Positions 1 to 5,234 of a stretch of 5,234 bases of DNA are shown here, piece after piece. A program made the translations under genes and the position numbers. Origin of the DNA: Chloroflexota bacterium. GTDB lineage: Bacteria > Chloroflexota > Dehalococcoidia > Dehalococcoidales > WRFJ01. Each line of letters opens with the position of its first letter. Position 1 is the stretch's first letter. The stretch is from positions 1-5,234 of the forward strand of contig WRFJ01000073.1 in assembly GCA_009778865.1 (NCBI GenBank), read 5' to 3'. The notes under the pieces were generated by a model. It searched no databases. It was not told the DNA's origin and saw nothing but the letters and a program-made list of their open reading frames with translations.

Positions 1-313
1 TCCCGATGAGATGGGTCATATCGGTCAGGCTAGGCGCAAAGTGCAAGCTATATCCGATATAGATAAATATATGGCTAAAGCTATTTGGGACTATGCCCAA
101 AGTCATGATATACGGGTGCTGGTGCTGTCTGACCACCCAACTCCGGTGACTCTAAAGACACATACTTGTGAGCCGGTGCCCTATGTTTTATGGGGTCAAG
201 GCATAAGATCCAGCGGTGCTAAGCGCTATACAGAAGATGAAGCTGCCAAAAGTGGAATTTATGAGAAAAATGGTTATAATATTATGAAAAAATTATTGGT
301 ACAGAGGTCTTAA
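1..313 (+). CDS. ApgM-type 2,3-bisphosphoglycerate-independent phosphoglycerate mutase family protein, C-terminal part (possible homoserine kinase analogue)
   Basis: The reading frame is open from the window edge (first full codon at base 2) to TAA at 311-313. It gives about 103 C-terminal residues of a family of about 400, so the start and roughly three quarters of the protein lie outside. The visible part carries metal-site motifs of the alkaline-phosphatase superfamily as found in ApgM proteins: PDEMGHIG at the edge, then LSDHPTP (bases about 122-142) and KTHTCEPVPY (about 155-184). The Asp and His of SDH and the His of THT are the expected metal ligands. Characterised ApgM enzymes interconvert 3- and 2-phosphoglycerate in the cytoplasm. 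However, paralogues of this family that sit beside threonine-pathway genes are widely annotated as functional analogues of homoserine kinase. The 4-nt gap to aspartate kinase makes that role plausible here. The family call is firm; the substrate is undecided because the N-terminal part is missing. Confidence 0.88.
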   Translation, partial: PDEMGHIGQARRKVQAISDIDKYMAKAIWDYAQSHDIRVLVLSDHPTPVTLKTHTCEPVPYVLWGQGIRSSGAKRYTEDEAAKSGIYEKNGYNIMKKLLVQRS

Positions 314-317
314 ACCA

Positions 318-1535
318 ATGCCGCTTATTGTGCAAAAATACGGCGGGTCTTCAGTGGCCACAATAGATAAGATTAAGAGCATTGCCCAAAAAGTATGCAA
401 ACTGCACGCTACTGGTGTTGATGTGGTGCTAGTGGTATCGGCTATGGGCAAAACTACCGACGGATTAATAGAACTGGCCTACAGTATAGCCGCCCGCCCT
501 GCTGCCCGCGAAATGGATATGTTATGTGCTACCGGCGAATTAGTTTCAGCTTCTTTAATGGCCGTAGCTTTACAGGATATAGGATGTCCGGCTATAGCTT
601 TTTCCGGTGTTCAAGCCGGTATGAATACTACTGCTGAGCATATGCGAGCACGCATAGATAAAATAGATGTACGCCGCTTAAATGCCGAGATTAAAGAAGG
701 CAAAGTAGTGGTAGTAGCTGGTTTTCAGGGCATAGATCAAAAAGGCGATATCACAACTTTAGGACGTGGCGGTTCCGATACTTCAGCGGTAGCTATTGCT
801 ATTGCTCTTAAGGCTGATGAGTGTCGAATATTTACTGATGTTGACGGTATATATACTGCCGACCCACATATTGTGGAAGAAGCTGTTTGCTTAAAGGAAA
901 TAAATTATCCTGAGATGCTGGAGATGGCTACTTATGGCGCTAAAGTTATGCATGCTCGTGCTGTAGAGCTAGGTGGTATCTATAATATGCCTATTTTGGT
1001 GGCTAACAGCCATAAAGATGTACCGGGTACACTAATTCATAAAGGGGCCAATATGGAATCAAGAAATAAAGCAACAGGCATTACTTCGACTATTAACATC
1101 GCTAAAGTAACAGTAGTGGGAGTGCCTGATCGTCCGGGTGTCTCCGCCAAATTGTTTGGTGTTTTGGCCGCTAAAGGTATATCGGTGGACACTATTGTGC
1201 AAAACTCCGGTCTAGATGGTACTACTGATCTTTCTTTTACTGTGGCTCGCAATGAAGCCGAAGAAGCTTTGGAAATTATCAGAGATGTGGCCAAAGAGCT
1301 GGGGGCTAAAGATATATATGTTGATAAAAGCTTAGGTGAAGTAAGTTTAATTGGCTCCGGCATGCAAAATACCCCCGGTTATGCTTCTACTATGTTTAAT
1401 GCGTTAGCCGAGCGTAATATCAACATCAATCTCATTACCACCAGCGAGATTCGTATTACCTGCATTATTGATGAAACTGCGGTAAAGGAAGCGGTTAAAG
1501 TGTTGCATAAAGCCTTTGAATTGGAAAACAAATAA
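318..1535 (+). CDS. lysC: aspartate kinase (aspartokinase), class II type with two C-terminal ACT domains
   Basis: The enzyme phosphorylates L-aspartate with ATP to give 4-phospho-aspartate, the first committed step to lysine, threonine, methionine and diaminopimelate. The 405-residue length is typical of Bacillus/Corynebacterium-type monofunctional aspartokinases. The amino-acid kinase domain spans about residues 1-230. It has the N-terminal KYGGSSVA motif (7-14), TTLGRGGSDTSA (146-157, substrate and phosphate binding) and FTDVDGIYTADP (172-183, nucleotide site). Two ACT domains follow, at about 264-330 and 341-403; the second includes GSGMQNTPGYASTMFNAL. They predict allosteric feedback by lysine and/or threonine. 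The ATG at 318 lies 4 nt after the upstream stop, with AGAGG at 303-307 as ribosome binding site inside the preceding gene. The two genes are therefore probably co-transcribed. No leader riboswitch is visible because the operon start is outside the window. An internal start at residue 246 is described separately. Confidence 0.97.
   Translation: MPLIVQKYGGSSVATIDKIKSIAQKVCKLHATGVDVVLVVSAMGKTTDGLIELAYSIAARPAAREMDMLCATGELVSASLMAVALQDIGCPAIAFSGVQAGMNTTAEHMRARIDKIDVRRLNAEIKEGKVVVVAGFQGIDQKGDITTLGRGGSDTSAVAIAIALKADECRIFTDVDGIYTADPHIVEEAVCLKEINYPEMLEMATYGAKVMHARAVELGGIYNMPILVANSHKDVPGTLIHKGANMESRNKATGITSTINIAKVTVVGVPDRPGVSAKLFGVLAAKGISVDTIVQNSGLDGTTDLSFTVARNEAEEALEIIRDVAKELGAKDIYVDKSLGEVSLIGSGMQNTPGYASTMFNALAERNININLITTSEIRITCIIDETAVKEAVKVLHKAFELENK
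1041..1047 (+). promoter_or_regulatory. internal Shine-Dalgarno-like site within lysC
   Basis: AAAGGGG lies 5 nt before the ATG at 1053. It is a better match to the anti-Shine-Dalgarno than the AGAGG preceding lysC itself. It encodes His-Lys-Gly-Ala, a stretch where other codons could have been used. It is the main sequence evidence for separate translation of the ACT-domain subunit. Confidence 0.5.
1053..1535 (+). CDS. predicted internal in-frame start: aspartokinase beta (regulatory) subunit
   Basis: Met246 of the aspartokinase is encoded by the ATG at 1053-1055, preceded by the purine-rich AAAGGGG (1041-1047) with 5 nt between. Starting here gives a 160-residue polypeptide. It holds a short linker and both ACT domains but no kinase domain. 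In Bacillus subtilis aspartokinase II and Corynebacterium glutamicum LysC, an in-frame internal start at almost exactly this point makes the beta subunit of an alpha2-beta2 enzyme. What is seen is the start codon, the Shine-Dalgarno-like stretch and its position at the kinase/ACT boundary. That it is used is inference by analogy. Confidence 0.55.
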   Translation: MESRNKATGITSTINIAKVTVVGVPDRPGVSAKLFGVLAAKGISVDTIVQNSGLDGTTDLSFTVARNEAEEALEIIRDVAKELGAKDIYVDKSLGEVSLIGSGMQNTPGYASTMFNALAERNININLITTSEIRITCIIDETAVKEAVKVLHKAFELENK

Positions 1536-1558
1536 TATTTTCTAATCGGAATAAGCTT

Positions 1559-1595
1559 AAAACCTGCCTTTATTTACTATTTAAGGCAGGTTTTT
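1559..1595 (+). terminator. intrinsic (Rho-independent) terminator after lysC
   Basis: AAAACCTGCCTT (1559-1570) pairs perfectly with AAGGCAGGTTTT (1583-1594), a 12-bp stem with a GC-rich centre and a 12-nt AT-rich loop. The right arm runs into a T tract (1591-1595). It begins 23 nt after the lysC stop and closes the ApgM-lysC transcript. The flanking A tract means it could act weakly in the other direction, but no convergent gene is present. Confidence 0.9.
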
Positions 1596-1636
1596 ATGTT
1601 AAATTTTTGCAAAAAATGCATATGCTTAGTTATTTT

Positions 1637-1645
1637 TGCTACAAT
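1637..1645 (+). promoter_or_regulatory. candidate extended -10 promoter for rel
   Basis: TGCTACAAT at 1637-1645 fits an extended -10 element (TG-N-TATAAT with one mismatch). No good -35 hexamer lies 16-18 nt upstream, as is common for extended -10 promoters. The region 1596-1636 is very AT-rich and includes a TTTTTGCAAAAA palindrome (1604-1615). Transcription would begin near 1651-1653, only a few bases before the preferred rel ATG at 1656. The following message would then be leaderless or nearly so. Confidence 0.5.
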
Positions 1646-1655
1646 TAAGAAAATT

Positions 1656-3926
1656 ATGAAGACAGCTAAAAATAAAGCTACATACGAAGATTTAAAAGAA
1701 ATATTAGCTATTTATATGGATATGTCCAAAATGGCTTTAGTAGAGCGCGCTTATAAATATGCCGAACATGCTCACTATGGTCAGGTGCGTGCCACTGGCG
1801 AGCCTTATATCGTGCACCCGCTGGCAGTGGCTGTTACTTTAGCTGAATTGGGTTTAGATGCCGAGACTTTATGCGCGGCTTTTCTGCATGATGTATGCGA
1901 AGATACATCTACATCCGAAGAAGAACTGCATAAAGAGTTCGGCGATGATATAGCTAATCTTGTAAGCGGCGTAACCAAACTTTCCAAATTAAATTTGGAA
2001 GTGCCGGATGTCGGCGAACAAAGTACTATCAATATTAACCAGTCGGAAAATCTGCGTAAAATGCTCTTGGCAATGGCTCAAGACTTGAGAGTTGTATTTA
2101 TCAAACTGGCTGACAGGCTGCATAATATGCGTACTTTGGATGCTCTTCCCGAGGCAAAACAGCAAAGAATAGCCCATGAAACCATGGAAATATATGCACC
2201 GCTAGCTCACCGTTTAGGTATATGGGATATTAAATGGCAGTTAGAAGATATAGCCTTTAGGTATTTGGATAACGAGCGTTACCGTTATATCTCAAGTCTA
2301 GTGAATTCCAAGCGTACTCAGCGCGAAGCTCTTATAAACGAATGCATTGCCCATCTCAAAGAAGAGTTTGCTAAACTAAGCATCAATGCTGATATTTACG
2401 GGCGTCCAAAACATATTTATTCCATTCATCAAAAAATACTCAAATACCAACGCATGGGCCGCCAGTTTAATGAAATTTATGATCTTTTAGCCATGCGTGT
2501 TATTGTGGATACCTTACCTATGTGTTATACGGCTATAGGTGTAGTGCATTCACTGTGGCATCCTCTCCCAAATACCTTTGATGATTATATTGCTACACCG
2601 CGTCCCAACGGTTATCAGTCTTTACATACAGCTGTGCTGGTTAACGGCACTACTCCTGTAGAAGTGCAAGTGCGTACTCAGGAGATGCAGGAAGTGGCTG
2701 AGTACGGCATAGCTGCCCATTGGCGTTACAAAGAGGGTAGTAAAGCCGATAAACAGTTTGAAGAAAAACTGGGCTGGTTACGTCGCTTAGTAGAATGGCA
2801 AGGAGAGGTTTCAGAAGCAGATCAGTTCTTAGAAGATGTCAAGACTGATGTTTTTATAGATCAAGTGTTTGTTTTTACTCCTAAAGGTGACCTTATTGAT
2901 TTGTCTAAAGAAGCTACGCCTCTTGATTTTGCTTACAGAGTTCACACAGAACTGGGCCATCGCTGCGTAGGTGCCAAAGTAAACGGCAAAATGGTACCCC
3001 TTGATTATCAGCTGAAAAACGGCGAGATTGTGGAGATTTTGACTACCAAGAAGCTGGAAAAAGGTCCATCACGCGACTGGCTTTTGCCTCATTTGGGCTA
3101 TATAAAAACTTCGCATGCTATGGATAAGATCCGTGCTTGGTTTAAAAAGCAGGCTAGGGGTGAAAATATAGAACGTGGGCGTGATATCTTTGAAAAAGAA
3201 TTGCGTCATATGGGCATTAGAGAAGTCAATCACGGCGAACTGGTCAAACAGTACAAGTTTGCCAATTATGACGACTTTCTAGCAGCTATCGGCTACGGCG
3301 GTATTTCTGCTCACAATGTGGCCTATAATATAGCCGAGAAGATAGAGAAAAAAGATGAAAAACTGGTGGTAGTGGATACCAATGATACCCAAGCTATTGC
3401 CGATCATGTTGCCGATTTTAATCGTCAGAAAACCGGCTCTGATGCCTATAATGCTGTCAAGGTGATGGGTGTGGGTGATATGCTAACTTCTATTGCTGGT
3501 TGCTGTCATCCTATGCCGGGAGATGATATTATCGGTTTTGTCACTCGTAATCGTGGTGTGACAATTCACCGTAAAGACTGCTATAATGTTCTTAATGAAG
3601 ACGATCAAGATCGTCTGGTGCCTGTTTCATGGGGCTCTTCGTCTACGTTACTCTATCCGGCTTCGGTGCAAGTGGAGGCTTGGGATCATGTTGGTCTTGT
3701 TAAAGATGTTTCCACCGTACTGGCCGAGGAAAAGATCAACATCAGTTCAATGATGCTTAAAGAAAATAAAGATGGTATTTCAACTTTAAGTTTAAACTTG
3801 GAAACACGAGGAGTACAACAACTTTCGCGTTTGTTCTTGAAACTGGAAAGTATAAAAGGTATTATTAGCGTTACCCGCGTGGGTGACGAGGCTACTGCCA
3901 AAAACATAGGAGGAAAACTTGGCTAA
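1656..3926 (+). CDS. rel: bifunctional (p)ppGpp synthetase/hydrolase, RelA/SpoT (Rel) family
   Basis: Makes and degrades the stringent-response alarmone (p)ppGpp. From ATG 1656 it has 756 residues, the usual length for a long Rel. Domains: HD hydrolase with R45, H54, H78-D79, E82-D83, D153 and N157, matching the known Rel catalytic set; synthetase with GRPKHIYSIHQK (249-260), D276, NGYQSLHT (318-325) and E336; TGS about 402-466; helical region; Cys/zinc-finger domain with C616-C617, H638 and C642; C-terminal ACT about 668-745. Both active sites look intact. The synthetase specificity motif reads TFDD (307-310), not the RFKD usual in bifunctional enzymes. The frame is open back to ATG 1596, but those 20 extra residues are unlike the family and begin at the lysC terminator's T tract. 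Start 1656 aligns with B. subtilis RelA within one residue, though its ribosome site is weak. The 3' end overlaps rpsT by 8 nt. Confidence 0.96.
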   Translation: MKTAKNKATYEDLKEILAIYMDMSKMALVERAYKYAEHAHYGQVRATGEPYIVHPLAVAVTLAELGLDAETLCAAFLHDVCEDTSTSEEELHKEFGDDIANLVSGVTKLSKLNLEVPDVGEQSTININQSENLRKMLLAMAQDLRVVFIKLADRLHNMRTLDALPEAKQQRIAHETMEIYAPLAHRLGIWDIKWQLEDIAFRYLDNERYRYISSLVNSKRTQREALINECIAHLKEEFAKLSINADIYGRPKHIYSIHQKILKYQRMGRQFNEIYDLLAMRVIVDTLPMCYTAIGVVHSLWHPLPNTFDDYIATPRPNGYQSLHTAVLVNGTTPVEVQVRTQEMQEVAEYGIAAHWRYKEGSKADKQFEEKLGWLRRLVEWQGEVSEADQFLEDVKTDVFIDQVFVFTPKGDLIDLSKEATPLDFAYRVHTELGHRCVGAKVNGKMVPLDYQLKNGEIVEILTTKKLEKGPSRDWLLPHLGYIKTSHAMDKIRAWFKKQARGENIERGRDIFEKELRHMGIREVNHGELVKQYKFANYDDFLAAIGYGGISAHNVAYNIAEKIEKKDEKLVVVDTNDTQAIADHVADFNRQKTGSDAYNAVKVMGVGDMLTSIAGCCHPMPGDDIIGFVTRNRGVTIHRKDCYNVLNEDDQDRLVPVSWGSSSTLLYPASVQVEAWDHVGLVKDVSTVLAEEKINISSMMLKENKDGISTLSLNLETRGVQQLSRLFLKLESIKGIISVTRVGDEATAKNIGGKLG
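3837..3865 (+). promoter_or_regulatory. candidate internal promoter for rpsT within the 3' end of rel
   Basis: TTGAAA (3837-3842) and TATTAT (3860-3865) are separated by exactly 17 nt. Each hexamer is one mismatch from the sigma-70/sigma-A consensus. Transcription would start near 3872, about 47 nt before the rpsT start codon. A dedicated promoter would explain how an abundant ribosomal protein can be made independently of the low-abundance Rel protein. The site lies in ACT-domain coding sequence, so chance occurrence in AT-rich DNA remains possible. Confidence 0.55.
3908..3913 (+). promoter_or_regulatory. strong ribosome binding site of rpsT, deciding the TTG start
   Basis: AGGAGG is a perfect Shine-Dalgarno, located within the last codons of rel and 5 nt before TTG at 3919. 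It fixes this non-ATG codon as the start, since translation from it yields the conserved S20 N-terminus MANIKAA. It may also couple translation of rpsT to ribosomes finishing rel. Confidence 0.9.
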
Positions 3927-4188
3927 TATTAAAGCAGCCCAAAAGGCTATGAGATCTTCTCGCAAAAGAGCGGATTTTAACAAAAGCTACAAAACCTCAG
4001 TGAAAACTGCTTGTAAAAAAGTAGATGTAGCTACTACTGCCAATGATGAAAACGCTGTCGCTTTACTAAAGTTTGCACAAAGCTCTTTACAAAAAGCTGC
4101 CGGTAAAAATATCATTAAAAAGCAAACTGCTTCTCGCAAGATTTCTCGTTTAACCAAAAAATTAAACGCCGCCAAAGCTTCCACTTAG
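3919..4188 (+). CDS. rpsT: 30S ribosomal protein S20 (bS20)
   Basis: S20 is a primary 16S rRNA-binding protein of the small ribosomal subunit. The 89-residue product has the family's usual size. It shows the N-terminal signature MANIKAAQKAMRSSRKR, is very rich in Lys, Arg and Ala, and is predicted to be almost wholly helical. The start codon is TTG, supported by AGGAGG 5 nt upstream and by the conserved N-terminus. The next ATG would remove the conserved first residues. E. coli rpsT also uses UUG, where the weak start takes part in autoregulation by S20. A similar mechanism here is inference. The gene overlaps the end of rel by 8 nt in another frame and is followed by a strong terminator. A likely dedicated promoter lies inside rel. 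Confidence 0.97.
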   Translation: MANIKAAQKAMRSSRKRADFNKSYKTSVKTACKKVDVATTANDENAVALLKFAQSSLQKAAGKNIIKKQTASRKISRLTKKLNAAKAST

Positions 4189-4208
4189 GTTTTTAGGCTA
4201 GAATCTTA

Positions 4209-4250
4209 AAAAAACCTCGCTTGTTCTTGACAAGCGAGGTTTTTTGTTTT
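4209..4250 (+). terminator. intrinsic (Rho-independent) terminator after rpsT
   Basis: AAAAAACCTCGCTTG (4209-4223) pairs perfectly with CAAGCGAGGTTTTTT (4231-4245), a 15-bp stem with a 7-nt loop. A T-rich run continues to 4250. It starts 20 nt after the rpsT stop and separates the rel-rpsT unit from lexA. The A-rich left flank makes it symmetrical. Confidence 0.93.
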
Positions 4251-4257
4251 AAAGTGC

Positions 4258-4271
4258 AGAACAGATGTTTT
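4258..4271 (+). promoter_or_regulatory. LexA operator (SOS box) upstream of lexA
   Basis: AGAACAGATGTTTT fits the Gram-positive type LexA/DinR box, GAAC-RNRY-GTTY at its core. The left half-site GAAC is exact (4259-4262), the right is GTTT (4267-4270), and the 4-nt spacer AGAT fits RNRY. It ends 10 bp before the TATAAT of the putative lexA promoter, covering the -35 region, where bound repressor would block RNA polymerase. This predicts negative autoregulation of lexA and induction on DNA damage. Confidence 0.72.
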
Positions 4272-4281
4272 TATTTTACAT

Positions 4282-4287
4282 TATAAT
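4282..4287 (+). promoter_or_regulatory. lexA promoter -10 element
   Basis: A perfect TATAAT lies 55 nt before the lexA start codon and just downstream of the LexA box. The -35 position (about 4259-4264, GAACAG) is a poor match and overlaps the operator, so the -35 contribution is uncertain. The predicted start near 4294 gives a 5' leader of about 49 nt. Confidence 0.6.
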
Positions 4288-4342
4288 AAATAAAAACAAG
4301 TAAATGTGACCGTAAAACTCGCAAAAAGATGGGAGAGAAGCT

Positions 4343-5005
4343 ATGAAGGAAAAAGAAGCCATAAAAGTGCTGTCGGAGCGTCAACAAGATATTTTATATT
4401 ATACGCAAAATTTTATGAGCCAACGCGGTTATCCACCTACCATCCGCGATATTCAAAACGGCTGTGGTATTTCGTCTACCTCGGTAGTGAATTATAATTT
4501 AAACATTCTCAGTCGGCGCGGCTATATGAAGCGTACTAAAGATGTTTCTCGTGGCATTGAGCTTACTGGCGATGTTATACCGTCTGTTTTTGCTGGTAGC
4601 ATGACAGCGGTGCCGCTTTTAGGGATTATTGCTGCCGGCGTGCCTATAGAAGTGCCGGAAGTTTCTTCTTTAGATGAGGTTGATGAGTTTATCAATGTAT
4701 CTATAGACATGCTGGGCAAACATAAAAATATTTATGCTCTTAAAGTAAAAGGCACTTCCATGATTGAAGCTTTTATTAATGACGGCGATACAGTGATACT
4801 GGAAGCTACCCGTCAAGTGGAAAACGGCCAAGTAGCAGCAGTGTGGCTAAAAAACGAACAAGAAATTACCCTTAAAAAATTTTACGCCGATGGCGCTAAA
4901 GCTAGGCTGGTGGCGCAGAATCCGCAATTTGCTCCTATTATTACCACGACGGAGAATGTAGAAATTCAAGGTCGTCTGATAGCAGTATTACGTAGTATAG
5001 TGTAA
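4343..5005 (+). CDS. lexA: LexA repressor, SOS response regulator with S24 self-cleavage domain
   Basis: LexA represses DNA-damage genes and cleaves itself when stimulated by RecA filaments. The 220-residue product has an N-terminal winged-helix DNA-binding domain (about 8-74): SERQQDIL, GYPPTIRDIQ, and a recognition helix beginning SSTSVVNYNLNIL (44-56). The C-terminal S24 peptidase domain carries the scissile Ala98-Gly99 bond in GIIAAGVP, the nucleophile Ser139 in KGTSMIEA, and the general base Lys178 in ITLKKF. All catalytic parts are present, so the protein should be inducible. The ATG at 4343 has GGGAG (4331-4335) 7 nt upstream. Another frame starting at 4306 is only a shadow. A LexA box and TATAAT precede the gene and imply autoregulation. 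The recognition helix resembles Gram-positive/Chloroflexota LexA, consistent with the GAAC-type operator. Confidence 0.97.
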   Translation: MKEKEAIKVLSERQQDILYYTQNFMSQRGYPPTIRDIQNGCGISSTSVVNYNLNILSRRGYMKRTKDVSRGIELTGDVIPSVFAGSMTAVPLLGIIAAGVPIEVPEVSSLDEVDEFINVSIDMLGKHKNIYALKVKGTSMIEAFINDGDTVILEATRQVENGQVAAVWLKNEQEITLKKFYADGAKARLVAQNPQFAPIITTTENVEIQGRLIAVLRSIV

Positions 5006-5033
5006 ATAAACAGCAAATTTATATGAGGTAAAA

Positions 5034-5234
5034 ATGAATAATCGTCAAATATATCAAGAATTTAAAAACCTGGGTCGCGATCTCTTTTTAAACGGAGATG
5101 CTGCTGCTCGCAACGGCAATATCAGCTTGTTACTGTCTAATGGCCGCTTGGCCATCACCCGTAGTGGTTCTTTACTATCTGATCTTTTGCCCAGTGATAT
5201 TATTTTAGTAAGACTGGAAAAGAATAAAACTTCA
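5034..5234 (+). CDS. class II aldolase/adducin family protein, N-terminal part
   Basis: The ATG at 5034 is preceded by GAGGT (5025-5029) and opens a frame that runs off the window after 67 codons. The residues include RNGNISLLL (26-34) and ITRSGSLLSDLLPSDIILV (about 41-59). These fit the class II aldolase/adducin fold: a GN(L/I)S phosphate-binding motif followed by the conserved T-x-SG ... L-x-P-x-D-I-I-x-V stretch. Members include fuculose-1-phosphate aldolase, ribulose-5-phosphate 4-epimerase and methylthioribulose-1-phosphate dehydratase. The zinc-binding histidines that would help separate these lie beyond the window, so no substrate can be assigned. The gene begins 28 nt after the lexA stop with no terminator between, so co-transcription from the LexA-controlled promoter is likely. 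Confidence 0.85.
   Translation, partial: MNNRQIYQEFKNLGRDLFLNGDAAARNGNISLLLSNGRLAITRSGSLLSDLLPSDIILVRLEKNKTS

Noticed and set aside
1037..1363. A 108-residue minus-strand frame opposite lysC, and similar antisense frames opposite rel, rpsT and lexA
   Set aside because: They lie wholly antisense to well-conserved genes, have no recognisable domain and no convincing start signals. Shadow frames.
1596..1655. Annotating rel from the upstream ATG at 1596
   Set aside because: The added 20 residues do not resemble Rel N-termini and come from AT-rich sequence holding the terminator edge and a promoter-like element. Start 1656 matches the family length. Kept only as an alternative.
1536..1655. Possible riboswitch or small RNA in the lysC-rel gap
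   Set aside because: The 120 nt are accounted for by the lysC terminator and an AT-rich promoter stretch. No aptamer-like conserved core is visible.
1982..2000. Inverted repeat TTCCAAAT-N3-ATTTGGAA inside rel
   Set aside because: It lies in HD-domain coding sequence for a normal Lys-Leu-Asn-Leu-Glu stretch, is AT-rich and has no T tract. Probably chance.
2269..2280. TAACGAGCGTTA, which looks like a partial LexA box (AAC-N4-GTT)
   Set aside because: It lacks the essential outer G and C of GAAC/GTTC, lies deep in the rel coding region and has no promoter nearby.
3788..3799. Perfect 12-bp palindrome AAGTTTAAACTT near the 3' end of rel
   Set aside because: It encodes conserved ACT-domain beta-strand residues and has no partner copy in the window. 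At this base composition such a palindrome is expected by chance.
4306..4497. A 63-residue plus-strand frame overlapping the start of lexA
   Set aside because: It is out of frame with lexA, has no ribosome site and mirrors lexA codon content. It is a shadow frame.

Overview
The window reads as ordinary chromosomal housekeeping DNA from an AT-leaning anaerobe-type bacterium. All genes are on the plus strand. From left to right it holds: the 3' end of an archaeal-type (ApgM) phosphoglycerate mutase family gene; a complete aspartate kinase (lysC); a complete long bifunctional (p)ppGpp synthetase/hydrolase (rel); ribosomal protein S20 (rpsT); the SOS repressor lexA; and the 5' end of a class II aldolase/adducin family gene. 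No rRNA, tRNA, CRISPR array, insertion sequence or phage gene is visible.

Taxonomy is inference. The LexA operator is of the GAAC-N4-GTTC type found in Gram-positives and some relatives. The ApgM-lysC pair and the style of the LexA winged helix (a recognition helix beginning SSTSVVNYNL) recall Chloroflexota, especially Dehalococcoidia-like lineages, but a Firmicutes lineage is not excluded.

Three transcription units can be drawn. Unit 1 is ApgM-lysC, with a 4-nt gap, closed by a strong intrinsic terminator at 1559-1595. The pairing suggests the aspartate-family amino acid pathway, so the ApgM-like protein may be the homoserine kinase analogue rather than a glycolytic enzyme. lysC also carries a well-placed internal start with its own Shine-Dalgarno (1041-1055), predicted to yield a separate regulatory beta subunit.

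Unit 2 is rel-rpsT. It has an extended -10 promoter just before the best rel start, an 8-nt overlap between rel and a TTG-started rpsT, a likely second promoter for rpsT inside the 3' end of rel (3837-3865), and a strong terminator at 4209-4250.

Unit 3 is lexA plus the aldolase. A LexA box lies just upstream of a perfect TATAAT, and no terminator separates lexA from the aldolase.

I found no clearly undescribed system. The most interesting points are regulatory: the lysC internal start, the rel/rpsT overlap with a TTG start and embedded promoter, the possibly leaderless rel message, and the RelA-like 'FDD' motif in a Rel protein with an intact hydrolase domain.
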